Positions 37,681 to 47,548 are shown, numbered from the stretch's first letter. The stretch: DNA of 55,597 bases from Prevotella falsenii DSM 22864 = JCM 15124 (GCF_000613945.1 NZ_BAJY01000016.1:1-55597), one strand, 5' to 3'. Translations and numbers: made by a program. Notes: a model not told the origin generated them from the letters alone.

Positions 37681-37725
37681 AACCCAAATCGTCATTAGCA
37701 TTCTAATGAACCGATTGGAGTTTAA
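37681..37725. repeat. Fused end pair of the 198-bp element
   Basis: AACCCAAATCGTCATTAGC is followed at once by TTCTAATGAACCGATTGGAGTT, so the two inverted ends lie together with the centre missing. The doxX stop codon is the TTA at its right edge. Confidence 0.65.
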
Positions 37726-38144
37726 TCGAGCACGCTTCCTTTGGTCAGTGCAAACCTACCTGCACCCGTGAAACAAAGGGCGGCAGCACCGAGCAGATAG
37801 AGCATTGGCAGTTCGATAGCCCAACCACCGGTTGCCGGGTCGATGGTAAATATCTGTCCCATGTGTGCCATAAGGATAGCTACTACCATGTTGCCGACCA
37901 TTACGACTGCTGCTGCGCGTGTCCAAATGCCAAGCACAATCATGATGGAACCGATGAGTTCGGTTGCCACGGCAAACCATGCGATGAAAGAGGGAAGCCC
38001 CATGCTTTCGAGCATACCGCCAATAAAAGCGTAGCCGCCCATAACTTTTGCCACTCCGTGGAAGAGCATCAGTCCACCCACTGTTAGTCGAAGAACCAGC
38101 AAACCGAAGTCGTTGCTGCGAAGAAAATCTTTGTTTAATGTCAT
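37722..38144 (-). CDS. DoxX family membrane protein
   Basis: A 140-residue inner-membrane protein with four hydrophobic segments (about 14-33, 52-70, 76-95, 110-128). The opening GLLVLRLTVGGLMLFHGVAKVMGG and the ATELIGSIMIVLGIWTR segment are typical of DoxX. Family members act in redox or sulfur-stress responses, often as a membrane subunit; the role here is not known. Its stop codon abuts the fused repeat ends at 37681-37725. Confidence 0.85.
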   Translation of the reverse strand: MTLNKDFLRSNDFGLLVLRLTVGGLMLFHGVAKVMGGYAFIGGMLESMGLPSFIAWFAVATELIGSIMIVLGIWTRAAAVVMVGNMVVAILMAHMGQIFTIDPATGGWAIELPMLYLLGAAALCFTGAGRFALTKGSVLD

Positions 38145-38330
38145 AATCCTGTTCCTTTCTTTTTACTTTAAATAATTAATTAATGTGTAAGCGTAAGGTG
38201 TGCTTGGTGTCAAGCAGTCCTTTTTGCTTCGTTACTATGTTTATGTTATCTTTCTGAATAGCAAATATTTGCTTCTCTTTGTGCAAGTAAAACATTTGTT
38301 TTCTTGCAGATGGGGCTTGCGAAGGCAATG

Positions 38331-40111
38331 TTATTCCAGTTCGGAAAGTTCGAGCCAACGCAGTTCTTTCGCGTCCAACTCGTCTTTTTTCTTCGGCAGG
38401 AGTTTGCTGATTTCGGTGAGCCGGTCTATTTCGAGCGTTCCCGAACAGAGTTGTTCCTCCATTGTGGCAATCTCTTCTGTGAGCTTTTCAATGTCCGCCG
38501 TGAGCATTTCGTATTCCCGTTTCTCCTTGTAGCTCATGCGTTTGCGCATTTCGTTGTGGTAATCGCGCTGCGTTGCGGTTTTCTTTTCCTTTGTCTTGTT
38601 TTCTTCTACCGTCTCTTTGGTTTTCAAAGTCTGGTATTCGCGGAACTGCGTATAGTTTCCGGGGAAGTCCTTTACCTGTCCGTCGCCTTTGAAAACGAGC
38701 AGATGGTCTACCACCTTATCCATGAAATAGCGGTCGTGCGACACCACGATGACGCAGCCGGGGAAGTCTTGCAAGTACTCTTCGAGTATCTGAAGCGTCT
38801 GAATATCAAGGTCGTTGGTAGGCTCGTCGAGTATCAGGAAGTTCGGATTGCGCATCAGTACGGTGCACAAATATAGCTTTCGCTTTTCTCCTCCCGACAG
38901 TTTTGCAACGTAGTTGTGCTGCATTTCGGGCGTGAAAAGGAAGTAGTTGAGGAATTGCGATGCCGTCATGTGGCGACCACCGCCGAGGTCTATGTAGTCG
39001 GCAATGTCGGTTATGATGTCGATAACCTTTTGGTCGCTGCGGAATTTCAGTCCGTCTTGCGAGAAATAACCGAAGTTTACGGTTTCCCCGATGTCGAATT
39101 TACCACTGTCGGGATTCACCAATCCGAGCAGCATCTTGATGAATGTAGACTTGCCGGTGCCGTTGTTGCCCACAATTCCCATCTTTTCAAAGCGGGCAAA
39201 GTTGTAGTAGAAGTCTTTCAGTATGACCTTTTCGTCGAACGACTTCGATACATAGAGGCACTCGAATATCTTGCTGCCGATGTAAACGTTGGACGCTTTC
39301 AGTCGGATTTGCCTTTCTTCGATGCGTTGCAGTGCCTTTGCCTGTAGTTCGTAGAAGGCTTCTTCGCGATAGCGTGCCTTGTGTCCGCGTGCCTGCGGCT
39401 GCCTTCGCATCCACTCTAACTCGGTGCGGTAGAGGTTGTTGGCGCGTGCAATCTCTGCCCGCGTGTTGGCAATGCGTTCCTGTCGCTTCTCCAAATAGAA
39501 CGAATAGTTGCCCCGATAGGTGTAGATGGTGCGGTCGTCGAGTTCGAGAATAATGTTGCAGACGTTGTCGAGGAAGTACCGGTCGTGCGTAACCATGAGG
39601 AGCGTCTTGTTCCCTCTTGCGAGAAAGCCTTCGAGCCACTCTATCATTTCGAGGTCGAGGTGGTTGGTAGGCTCGTCGAGAATGAGCAAATCGGGTTCAA
39701 GTATCAGCACGTTTGCCAATGCCACACGCTTCTGTTGTCCGCCGCTAAGCTGCCCCATGGGTTGGTTTAGGTCGGTTATCTTGAGCGTGGTGAGTATCTG
39801 TTTGGCTTTCAATACCTTGTCCGGGTCGCCTGATGATTGAAACAAGCGTCGAGAACCGACTCTTCGGGGTTGAATTTCGGACTTTGTTCCAAGCAGCCGA
39901 TGCGCAAATCGTTGCGGTAGACAATGCTTCCCGACTCGTAGCCCTCCTTTCCTGTGAGTATGGAAAGCAGGGTAGACTTGCCCGTTCCGTTCTTCGCAAT
40001 CAGTCCGACGTGCTGTCCTTCGGCAATGGAGAAGGATATTTCGTCGAACAGAACTTGCGCTCCGAAGCGTTTCGACAGCTTTTGAACGTCTAAATAAGGT
40101 ATCTGCGCCAT
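38331..40111 (-). pseudogene. ABC-F ATPase gene with frameshift and probable internal deletion
   Basis: The gene starts at 40111 with MAQIPYLDVQKLSKRFG. Domain 1 has Walker A AKNGTGKST near residue 39-47. After DACFNHQ (near residue 94, about 39830) the frame breaks, then continues with KAKQILTTLKI, LSGGQQKR, Walker B LLILDEPTNHLDLEM and a complete second ABC domain (GIVGNNGTGKSTF, KLSGGEKRKL, LILDEPTNDLD) plus a C-terminal coiled coil. Walker A to LSGGQ is about 80 residues, against roughly 110-120 in ABC-F proteins, so about 35-40 residues of domain 1 are missing as well. ABC-F proteins act on ribosomes (translation or antibiotic protection). It lies 3 bp after ysxC. Confidence 0.75.
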
Positions 40112-40114
40112 GGT

Positions 40115-40729
40115 TTATTCGGCTGTATCGTTTGCCAATGCCGTATTGATGCTCTCGATATAGTCGAGCAATTCCTCTCTGCCCAGCTTGCTTTCGGACG
40201 ACGTAATGAAGTAGGGTGGGGTGATTTCCCACGTGTCTTCCAGCTTATTCATCCATGCTTCGGCGTTTGCTTTCGCCTTTCCTACAGAGAGTTTGTCGGC
40301 TTTTGTGAAGACGATAGAGAAAGGAATGTTGCTTTGTCCCAACCAGTCGATGAACTCACGGTCTATCTTTTGCTGCTCGTGGCGTATGTCGATGAGTACG
40401 AATACGTTCACGAGCTGCTTGCGCTGCAAGATGTATTGTGCAATCATTTGTTCGAGCTTGTTGCGCACAGTCTTAGAGTTCTTTGCGTAGCCGTAGCCGG
40501 GAAGGTCTACGATATACCACTCCTTGTTGATGATAAAGTGGTTGATGAGCAACGTTTTACCGGGCTTTGCCGATGTCTTGGCAAGTCCCTTGTGGTTGCA
40601 AAGCATATTTATCAGGCTCGACTTGCCCACGTTCGACCGACCGATGAACGCATATTCGTTCTTCGTATCGTTAGGACACTTCGCTATTGTAGGCGATGAT
40701 ATGCTGAAATCCGAAGTCTTTATTATCAT
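40115..40729 (-). CDS. ysxC: Ribosome-biogenesis GTPase YsxC/EngB
   Basis: A 204-residue GTPase needed for 50S assembly. G1 GRSNVGKSS is at 30-38, G3 DLPGYGYA near 75, G4 FTKADKL near 145 and G5 ITSSES near 176. It lies 10 bp after glmM and 3 bp before the ABC-F gene on the minus strand. Confidence 0.93.
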   Translation of the reverse strand: MIIKTSDFSISSPTIAKCPNDTKNEYAFIGRSNVGKSSLINMLCNHKGLAKTSAKPGKTLLINHFIINKEWYIVDLPGYGYAKNSKTVRNKLEQMIAQYILQRKQLVNVFVLIDIRHEQQKIDREFIDWLGQSNIPFSIVFTKADKLSVGKAKANAEAWMNKLEDTWEITPPYFITSSESKLGREELLDYIESINTALANDTAE

Positions 40730-40739
40730 ATTGGTGGGT

Positions 40740-42131
40740 TTATTGCATATCGTAAACTACCTGCATGAGTTTCTTACCCAGTGCGTCGGCTTCGTCCATG
40801 CTGCCTGCCTCGCTGTAAACACGAATGATTGGCTCGGTGTTCGACTTACGCAGATGCACCCATGCCGTTGGAAAATCGAGCTTGACACCGTCAATATCGG
40901 TTACTTGCACATCGTTTTCGTTTCCGTAAAGCTCCTTAACCTTGGCAAGAATAGCATCTACATCGGTTTCGGGAGTGAGGTCTATGCGGTTCTTTGCAAT
41001 AAAGTATTCGGGGTAAGTCTTGCGCAGTTCGCTTGTCTTCATTCCCTTTTGAGCCAACGAACTAAGGAAAAGCACGATGCCGACAAGCGCATCGCGGCCG
41101 TAATGGCTTTCCGGATAGATGACGCCGCCGTTGCCTTCGCCGCCGATAACAGCACCTACTTCCTTCATTTTGGTGGTTACATTCACTTCGCCAACGGCAG
41201 CAGCATAGTACTTTCCGCCATGTTTTTCGGTAACATCGCGCAGTGCACGCGTTGAAGAAAGGTTGCTCACGGTGTTTCCCTTTACATGGTCGAGAATGTA
41301 ATCGGCTACACTTACGAGTGTATATTCTTCGCCGTACATAACTCCGTCTTCACGTATGAACGCCAAACGGTCTACGTCAGGGTCTACAACAATGCCGAGG
41401 TCGTAGCCTCCCTTCTTCATTTCTGCCATAATGCCGCCGAGGTTTTTCTCTATCGGTTCGGGGTTATGAGCGAAGTCGCCCGTCGGTTCGCCATAGAGCA
41501 ATGTATATTCCACGCCGATTTGGTCGAGCAATTTGGGCAGAATAATGCCGCCTACGGAGTTCACGGCATCTACACAGACACGGAATTTGCGGGCTTTAAT
41601 GGCTTCCAAGTCTGCCAATTCGAGAGCTTTCACCGCGTCGATGTGGCGTTGGTCGAACGAGTTGTCCTCCCGATAGCTGCCCAGTTGGTCTACGTCGGCA
41701 TAGTTGAAGTTCTCTTTTTCGGCTATGTCGAGCACGGCAGCACCGTCTTCTGCGGTAAGAAATTCGCCCTCGTGGTTCAGCAGTTTCAATGCGTTCCATT
41801 GGCGGGGATTGTGCGAAGCGGTGATGATGATGCCGCCATCGGCACCCTCCATGCGCACGGCAAGTTCGGTAGTAGGGGTGGTTGCCAAGCCAATATTTAC
41901 GACATCGGCACCAATACCCATAAGTGTGCCGCACACAACGTTCTTCACCATCTCGCCCGAAATGCGTGCGTCGCGTCCAACAACAATCTTTAGCTTCTTT
42001 CCCGGGTGCTTACTTGCGATGTAAGTAGCGTAAGCTGATGTGAATTTAACAATGTCAAGTGGATTCAATGTGTTACCGGTTTGTCCGCCAATTGTACCGC
42101 GGATACCCGAAATAGACTTTATTAGCGTCAT
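40740..42131 (-). CDS. glmM: Phosphoglucosamine mutase (alpha-D-phosphohexomutase)
   Basis: A 463-residue enzyme converting glucosamine 6-phosphate to glucosamine 1-phosphate for cell-wall precursors. Seen: [11 protein letters not shown] at the N-terminus, the phosphoserine loop TASHNP near residue 100, the metal-binding DPDVDRLA near 240, the sugar loop GEGNGG and the C-terminal phosphate site [13 protein letters not shown] phosphomannomutase role cannot be excluded. First in the minus-strand run glmM-ysxC-ABC-F. Confidence 0.9.
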   Translation of the reverse strand: MTLIKSISGIRGTIGGQTGNTLNPLDIVKFTSAYATYIASKHPGKKLKIVVGRDARISGEMVKNVVCGTLMGIGADVVNIGLATTPTTELAVRMEGADGGIIITASHNPRQWNALKLLNHEGEFLTAEDGAAVLDIAEKENFNYADVDQLGSYREDNSFDQRHIDAVKALELADLEAIKARKFRVCVDAVNSVGGIILPKLLDQIGVEYTLLYGEPTGDFAHNPEPIEKNLGGIMAEMKKGGYDLGIVVDPDVDRLAFIREDGVMYGEEYTLVSVADYILDHVKGNTVSNLSSTRALRDVTEKHGGKYYAAAVGEVNVTTKMKEVGAVIGGEGNGGVIYPESHYGRDALVGIVLFLSSLAQKGMKTSELRKTYPEYFIAKNRIDLTPETDVDAILAKVKELYGNENDVQVTDIDGVKLDFPTAWVHLRKSNTEPIIRVYSEAGSMDEADALGKKLMQVVYDMQ

Positions 42132-42197
42132 CTTCTATATAATTTTAAAGCCACGACCACACAGCGTGCGGTCGTGGCGTGTTATTGTTTTATCTTG

Positions 42198-42836
42198 TTA
42201 AACTCCTCGTTGATAGGTAATATCGTAGAAGCAAGCATACACCTTGTTGCTTGCATGGGAGTGTCCTTGTGCCGATGGAACGATGAGACGCACGTGCGCC
42301 AACTTGTCGTTTTCGCTTGTAATGCGTCCGAGTTTTATATAAGGCAGCGGCACCAGCCACCCTTTTGGCACAGCTGTGTTGCTGTACACACGTGCCAAAA
42401 CGCTGGAAGCCTTGTCGAACGAAGCCGTGAAAGTTCCGCTATTCTTCGTTACCATCATCTTATCTACGATGCCGTCCCAGCGCAACACCTTGTTTGTGAG
42501 CTGCAAAGTGTCGGCAGCCACGTTGGTTTCGTCGAAGCGGCAGAGCACCGTAGCGGTTTCGCCGTTCTTCAAAACCTCTCCTATGCCTTCTTCAACTATC
42601 TGCATATACACGCCTGTAGATTTGAACTCAACATACTGATTTTTTGTTGTATCGGTCTTAAACCCTTGATTTTCAAACTGTCTTTCCGATATAACGTTAA
42701 TATTATGCTTCACTATGAACGCCTTAATGGCTTTGCGTTCACGTTCCAACTGGTCGGCGTAGGTGTCTTGGTCGCGGCAAGAGACGATGCTCATTGCGCT
42801 CAATACTATTGCGAATAGAAAAATAATCTTCTTCAT
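42198..42836 (-). CDS. DUF4827-like lipoprotein
   Basis: A 212-residue lipoprotein with lipobox LSAMSIVSC (cysteine about residue 20). DTYADQLERERKAIKAFIVKHNI and GVYMQIVEEGIGEVLKNGE resemble the DUF4827 family, an FKBP-like fold in Bacteroidetes envelopes, though catalytic residues of peptidyl-prolyl isomerases are not evident. The start at 42836 is set by the signal peptide. A possible -7 box (TACCTTTG, minus strand, 42870-42877) precedes it. Confidence 0.75.
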   Translation of the reverse strand: MKKIIFLFAIVLSAMSIVSCRDQDTYADQLERERKAIKAFIVKHNINVISERQFENQGFKTDTTKNQYVEFKSTGVYMQIVEEGIGEVLKNGETATVLCRFDETNVAADTLQLTNKVLRWDGIVDKMMVTKNSGTFTASFDKASSVLARVYSNTAVPKGWLVPLPYIKLGRITSENDKLAHVRLIVPSAQGHSHASNKVYACFYDITYQRGV

Positions 42837-43011
42837 TTGCGATATTTTTGTTTCCTTATATATTAGCTGCAAAGGTAGCAAAAGAAAACAAATTGGCGCA
42901 CAAAGTGTTTCTATAAAATATATAAAATATTGTAATTCTGTTCCGTAATCCCATATTTTGCCATTCGTCCCTGTATTTTTCGGGTATCGGTGGTTTTTGT
43001 TTTCTCTTTCA

Positions 43012-43318
43012 TTGATAATGCGATTTCGACATAGGGGAAGCAGGTTTGGCAAGCTGTTTCGTAGGTGTTTTTAAACAAGTCGGCTGATGAAACAGTGAGC
43101 GTTTTTCGGTTTAATATTGTAAAGATAATTCTGTTAAAAAGTGATATAATCGCTTTGACGTTGCGAAACCGTAGGTTTTGCGTTGTTAAACCGTAGGTTT
43201 TACCGTGCAAAACCTACGGTTTTGGAATGCAAAACAATAGGTTTTGTAACACGCTGGCGGATAGATGGTTACGCGATAGTTATACTTGTGAAAAATCTTT
43301 ACGTTTTTATTGGTTTCT
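43012..43318 (-). repeat. 22-bp-period palindrome element, copy H, with extended flank
   Basis: Minus orientation; core 43114-43318 with four modules and both flanks. The left extension (43012-43113) matches that of copy F in outline. The remainder of the 42837-43624 spacer holds only the inverted-repeat element at 43445. Confidence 0.85.
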
Positions 43319-43444
43319 TTTACGCTTTTTACCGGCTTCTTTCCGTTCTTTTCTCGTTCCTCGAAAAGTGCGTTTTCTCGCCATGGCAATGCCCAAATAA
43401 ATTTGGCATTGCTCATTTGGCTGAACGAAAACGTTCAAAAATAA

Positions 43445-43581
43445 CGTGAGTCCGGTGCAAGAATTTGAAGGCAAAGAACCTTCTGTTTTTTCTGATTATA
43501 AGCGTATTAAATCATAACCGGTTTTTTCTTTAAGTGTCTTAATAAACAATATACCGGCGCAATTCTTATACCGAACTCACG
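43445..43581. repeat. MITE-like 137-bp element of a third type
   Basis: Ends are inverted repeats: CGTGAGTCCGGTGCAAGAAT on the left and ATTCTTATACCGAACTCACG on the right, matching at 18 of about 21 positions. No ORF. The same end motif occurs near 32527 (copy F edge) and, inverted, near 6137-6157 (copy B edge). Confidence 0.6.
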
Positions 43582-43624
43582 CATTATAATGCAATAATCT
43601 TTCCGGACAAGCGTTATTCATAGT

Positions 43625-46015
43625 ATGAATAAGGCAAAACTACTGAACATTATATTATCGTTCCTATGCTTGCTGTATGCCGGCAACGCTGTGGGACAGT
43701 CGTTTACGCTGCAAGGAAAGGTGTCCGACCAAGACGGAAACCCCATTGAGTTGGCTTCTATTATGGTTGCTTCGCAAGGTAAAATAACGATGAGCAACCT
43801 GAAAGGAGAGTTCAGTATGCAGCTGCAAAGCGAAGATTCGGTAAAGGTGCGCTTCTCCATGCTGGGCTACAAGAGTAAGGTGCGCGTGCTGCGCCGCCCC
43901 CAAGGCAAGCAAACACTGCAAATTCAGCTGAATAGCGACAACGAAATGCAGGAGGTTGTAGTGCAGGGACGGACGCCGCAACACGGTACTACCGAAGAAA
44001 TAAAGGTGGAAGCAACCAAGCGAAACCCATCGGTGTCGGGCAATGCCGTAGAAGAAATATTGCAAACGCAGGCGGGTGTGTCTACCCACTCCGAACTTTC
44101 GTCGCAATATAATGTGCGCGGCGGTACGTTCGACGAGAACTCTGTATATATAAATAATGTGGAAGTGTATCGCCCGTTCCTCGTACGCAGCGGACAGCAG
44201 GAGGGTCTTTCGGTGATAAATGCTGACCTTGTGGAAAACGTGGGCTTCTCTACGGGAGGCTTTGAAGCGAAGTATGGCGACAAAATGAGTTCGGCTTTGG
44301 ACATCACCTACAAGCGTCCCAAGCGCACCGAAGGCTCTATAACAGCCTCTATGTTAGGTGCAAGCGGCTATTTAGGCATTGCTACGAAGAAGCTGACATG
44401 GACAAACGGTCTGCGATACAAAACCAACAAGTATCTTTTAGGTTCGCTCGAAACGAAGGGCGAATACAATCCTTCGTTCTTAGACTATCAGACTTACCTC
44501 TCGTGGCAGCCGTCGAAACGCTGGCAAGTGGACTTTATCGGCAATATATCGGAAAACAATTACAACTTTGAACCCACAGACCGAGAAACAAAATTCGGTA
44601 CGATGCAGAACGTAAAGTCGTTCAGAGTCTACTTCGACGGTAAGGAAAAAGACCTCTTCCGAACCTTCTTCGGTTCGTTAAGCATCACCAACCATCTCAC
44701 GCCGCGCACCGATATATCGCTCATAGCATCGGCTTTCTCGACCAAAGAGCAGCAACGGTACGACATTCAGGGGCAATACTGGCTTACACAGACCGAAACT
44801 TCGGAGAACTTGGGCGTAGGTACGTATATGCAACACTCGCGCGACTACCTCTCAGCAAACGTGCGAAGCCTTAAGCTGATGGTGCAACAGCGTGCAGGAA
44901 ATAACCACAGAATAGAAGGCGCACTGACATATAAGATAGAGAGAATTGAAGAAAATTCGGCAGAATACGAGTACCGCGACTCGGCAGGATACAATGTTCC
45001 GCATACCGGCGAAACCCTCGATATGATATATTCGATGCGCGCACGCAACAACTTAGATGCTAAACGAATAGAGACATACATACAAGATACGTGGAACTTT
45101 AAAAGTAACGACTCCGTTCCGACGCTGTACCGTCTGAGCTACGGCGTGCGCTATGCACACTGGGACTTCAACGGCGAGAGCATCGTATCGCCACGTGCAT
45201 CGCTCAACATCACGCCGGGGTGGAACCGAAACCTGTCGTTCCGTGTGGCAGCAGGGCTCTATTATCAGGCACCGTTCTACAAAGAGCTGCGCGATACCAC
45301 AATGATAAACGGCGTAACCTACGCACTGCTGAATAAGAAAACACGTTCGCAGCGTTCCATTCATGCGTTGGCATCGATGAGTTACCGCTTTTCGATGATG
45401 AACCGACCCTTTAAATTCACGGCGGAAGCCTACTATAAAGCCATCTCGCGCCTCGTTCCGTACTCGGTAGACAACGTGAAAGTAACTTACTATGGCGACA
45501 ATGAGACGTCCGGACACGTTGCCGGCTTAGACCTGAAACTCTTTGGAGAGTTTGTACCGGGGGCAGACTCGTGGCTCACGCTCAGCGTTATGAACACCGG
45601 CATGAAGCTGAATGGGAAGAACGTACCGCTGCCAACCGACCAGCGTTTTGCCTTAAACCTCTTCTTCACCGACTATTTCCCCGGCTCTACACGCTGGCGA
45701 ATGTCGCTGAAACTGGCATACGCAGACGGCTTGCCCTTCTCTGCGCCTCACCATGAGCTAAGCAGCTCTCCGTTCCGTGCGCCTGCCTACAAGCGCGCCG
45801 ACATCGGAATGAGCTACCGACTTTTCGACAATCAAGACGGTTCGCGCAATTCTATCTTCCGAAACGTGTGGTTGGGTGTGGACTGTTTGAACCTTTTCGG
45901 CATCAACAACGTGAACTCTTACTACTGGATAACCGACATTTCGGGACAGCAGTATGCCGTGCCAAACTATCTTACAGGTCGCCAAATAAATGCTAAAATA
46001 TCGGTAGAATTCTAA
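43625..46015 (+). CDS. TonB-dependent receptor with carboxypeptidase-like domain
   Basis: A 796-residue outer-membrane receptor. Signal peptide 1-25 (ending NAVGQ), then a carboxypeptidase-regulatory-like domain (about 27-110; LQGKVSDQDGNPIELASIMV), a plug domain (about 115-235; YNVRGGTFDENSVYINNVEVY, SVINADLVENVGFSTGGFEAKYGDKMSSALDI zone) and a 20+ strand barrel ending INAKISVEF. Ligand unknown; no SusD or ABC partner is adjacent. Confidence 0.88.
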   Translation: MNKAKLLNIILSFLCLLYAGNAVGQSFTLQGKVSDQDGNPIELASIMVASQGKITMSNLKGEFSMQLQSEDSVKVRFSMLGYKSKVRVLRRPQGKQTLQIQLNSDNEMQEVVVQGRTPQHGTTEEIKVEATKRNPSVSGNAVEEILQTQAGVSTHSELSSQYNVRGGTFDENSVYINNVEVYRPFLVRSGQQEGLSVINADLVENVGFSTGGFEAKYGDKMSSALDITYKRPKRTEGSITASMLGASGYLGIATKKLTWTNGLRYKTNKYLLGSLETKGEYNPSFLDYQTYLSWQPSKRWQVDFIGNISENNYNFEPTDRETKFGTMQNVKSFRVYFDGKEKDLFRTFFGSLSITNHLTPRTDISLIASAFSTKEQQRYDIQGQYWLTQTETSENLGVGTYMQHSRDYLSANVRSLKLMVQQRAGNNHRIEGALTYKIERIEENSAEYEYRDSAGYNVPHTGETLDMIYSMRARNNLDAKRIETYIQDTWNFKSNDSVPTLYRLSYGVRYAHWDFNGESIVSPRASLNITPGWNRNLSFRVAAGLYYQAPFYKELRDTTMINGVTYALLNKKTRSQRSIHALASMSYRFSMMNRPFKFTAEAYYKAISRLVPYSVDNVKVTYYGDNETSGHVAGLDLKLFGEFVPGADSWLTLSVMNTGMKLNGKNVPLPTDQRFALNLFFTDYFPGSTRWRMSLKLAYADGLPFSAPHHELSSSPFRAPAYKRADIGMSYRLFDNQDGSRNSIFRNVWLGVDCLNLFGINNVNSYYWITDISGQQYAVPNYLTGRQINAKISVEF

Positions 46016-46052
46016 TAAAATACGCTAAATAAATACTTTTTAACGCATTTTA

Positions 46053-46084
46053 TTTGTAATAATTGTATATTTACGATAACTTTG
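46053..46084 (+). promoter_or_regulatory. Promoter of the rubredoxin gene
   Basis: TTTG at 46053-46056 and TAACTTTG at 46077-46084, 20 bp apart, 39 bp before the ATG. Confidence 0.65.
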
Positions 46085-46123
46085 CGTGCAATATTTATAG
46101 TAACAAATTAAAAAGAAAACATT

Positions 46124-46288
46124 ATGAAGAAATACGAATGTGAAACTTGCGGTTACGTTTACGACCCGGAAGTAGGCGACCCTGACGGAGGCATTGCGCC
46201 CGGTACAGCTTTTGAAGATATTCCGGACGATTGGGTATGCCCACTTTGCGGAGTAACAAAAGACGATTTTGTTGTAGTAGAGGAATAA
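46124..46288 (+). CDS. Rubredoxin
   Basis: A 54-residue iron protein, too short for many ORF filters. Both knuckles are perfect: [15 protein letters not shown] (Cys6, Cys9) and [13 protein letters not shown] (Cys39, Cys42). It carries single electrons at low potential, typically to oxygen- or peroxide-reducing partners in anaerobes. It has its own promoter and terminator. Confidence 0.95.
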   Translation: MKKYECETCGYVYDPEVGDPDGGIAPGTAFEDIPDDWVCPLCGVTKDDFVVVEE

Positions 46289-46322
46289 TTCTCATAGGGA
46301 TATTTATGACTAATTAATGAGA

Positions 46323-46353
46323 GGGATATGGCTTTATGCCGTATCCCTTTTTT
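46323..46353 (+). terminator. Terminator of the rubredoxin gene
   Basis: GGGATATGGC/GCCGTATCCC is a 10-bp stem with one G-T pair, a 5-nt loop and six T. Confidence 0.85.
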
Positions 46354-46384
46354 CGTTTCAACAGCTTTGTCTTCATAGAATTAT

Positions 46385-46425
46385 CTAGAATTTCTAGAAA
46401 AACTAGAATCCTCTAGAAACCCTAG
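46385..46425 (+). repeat. Five CTAG motifs at 9-10 bp spacing
   Basis: CTAG occurs at 46385, 46394, 46403, 46413 and 46422, mostly within CTAGAA. CTAG is usually rare in bacterial DNA. Confidence 0.6.
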
Positions 46426-46437
46426 CACAGAGCTTTC

Positions 46438-46493
46438 ATAACGAGAAAGTTATATAATAGTTACGCTTGCGATAAATATTTACACTTTTGTGG
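46438..46493 (-). repeat. Isolated end of the palindrome element
   Basis: GAGAAAGTTATATAATAGTTACGC and GATAAATATTTACACTTTT resemble the outer 50 bp of copies D, F and H; no 15-bp modules are present. Confidence 0.5.
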
Positions 46494-46539
46494 CATGCCT
46501 GTCTCGTATTTCCGTGCTATCGAAACCACCTATAACGCA

Positions 46540-46812
46540 AAAGCGCAGGACTATCACAGTCCTGCGCTTTCGTTAGTCTTAAAATAAGCTTTCGCTTATT
46601 TTAGCTTCCGCTTGATTTGTAGGTTCGCGCCTCTCGGCGTTCCCCCAAAATCTCGCATCAATTTGTTATCCTTTATTCAATCTTATTTTAATTACCTTAA
46701 CTAAACCTATCTTTCCTGAACAACTCTCTTGTTCTCCTTAAATAAAACAACTAAAAACCTAAATCTATTACTATTAACCTAAACAATCTAATAACCTTTT
46801 TGTCTTTTTGAC
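46540..46812 (-). ncRNA. Candidate structured non-coding RNA
   Basis: On the minus strand a -7 box TACCTTTG (46817-46824) is followed by about 270 nt without a long ORF. Structures in order: a 5' hairpin TTGTC/GACAA, a CGCC-GAGA-GGCG stem with a GNRA tetraloop (near 46637), AAAATAAGC/GCTTATTTT (46581-46602) and a 13-bp stem AAAGCGCAGGACT/AGTCCTGCGCTTT (46540-46570) that could terminate transcription. A 20-codon ORF (46596-46658) lies across the middle and could be a leader peptide. No known RNA family was recognised. Confidence 0.45.
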
Positions 46813-46989
46813 AATGCAAAGGTACGCAGGTTCTGCTATATAGAAAAATATTTCTACGTGTTTTTTGCAAAAGAACCACCTTTCTTGATTTGCGTCAATC
46901 CCTTTTTGTGTGCGAGCACGCTAAACTTTCAACTTTTCGTTAATATCCCCTTTCTTCGCTGCAGAAGACTTTGCATTATCTATCGGAAA

Positions 46990-47247
46990 TGTTGTCGTAG
47001 TTTAATAAGCAAGAAGGAGAGGGGGCTACACGAAACAACAGATTGCAGATACCGAAGTTTCCGTGAAACGTAGGTAATCGGCTTCGAACAAATCTCCTCT
47101 CAACGGCGGTTTCAAAGGGGAAATGGAAAAGCCCGTATGCAGCCATTCTCTGTCGTATTGGAACAGGCAAGTGTTGTTTGTTCCCATCGTCAGCTGTCCT
47201 ACGAGCTGACTATGTTACATAACCTTCAATGATTTAATATCCTTCAT
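46990..47247 (-). pseudogene. Decayed 5' fragment of a hipA-type toxin kinase gene
   Basis: The start at 47247 overlaps the end of hipB by 14 bp, as in hipBA operons. The reading MKDIKSLKVM is followed by a stop, then LVGQLTMGTNN, CLFQYDREWLHTGFSISPLK and LFEADYLRF, all typical of the HipA N-terminal domain. A one-base shift follows (HGNFGICN is in another frame), and no HipA sequence is seen after about residue 75. The kinase domain is gone. The 46858-46990 region shows nothing convincing. Confidence 0.65.
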
Positions 47248-47548
47248 CGGTACCTCGCTTTCTGCTTTTGTTCTTGTTTATTCTCACCATTTCGTCAATA
47301 CTGTTGTATTTAGGCTTGCCTATCAGTTCCATCATATCCTCTGCATAGCCCGGCACGCACACTATCTTTACAAAGCCGGACAGCGAAATTTCTCCGGTAT
47401 GTTCAAACCGTTGTATGATGGACAGTGGGACACCGCTCGTTTGAGAAAGCGTTTTCTGCGACATATTCTTTTCCAATCGGCGCAGTCGGCAGTTGCTTGA
47501 CAGTCTTTTAAGAATATCTTCTGTCGATATAGGTTCGAATATATACAT
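47234..47548 (-). CDS. HipB-like XRE-family regulator (antitoxin)
   Basis: A 104-residue DNA-binding protein. The helix-turn-helix is LRRLEKNMSQKTLSQTSGVP near residues 24-43, followed by SIIQRFEHTGEISLSGFVKI. The start at 47548 gives MYIFEPISTEDIL; the longer frame to 47638 adds implausible spacer residues. It should bind its own operator as a dimer and neutralise HipA, but its hipA is decayed, so it is an orphan. Confidence 0.75.
   Translation of the reverse strand: MYIFEPISTEDILKRLSSNCRLRRLEKNMSQKTLSQTSGVPLSIIQRFEHTGEISLSGFVKIVCVPGYAEDMMELIGKPKYNSIDEMVRINKNKSRKRGTDEGY

Noticed and set aside
40115..40232. Upstream extension of the second ABC-F frame over ysxC
   Set aside because: The open frame continues by chance through ysxC and the first ABC domain; the real N-terminus is MAQIPYLDVQ at 40111 in the other frame.
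46858..47073. 71-codon plus-strand ORF near the candidate RNA
   Set aside because: The composition is not protein-like, there is no recognisable domain, and the region is antisense to hipA remnants.
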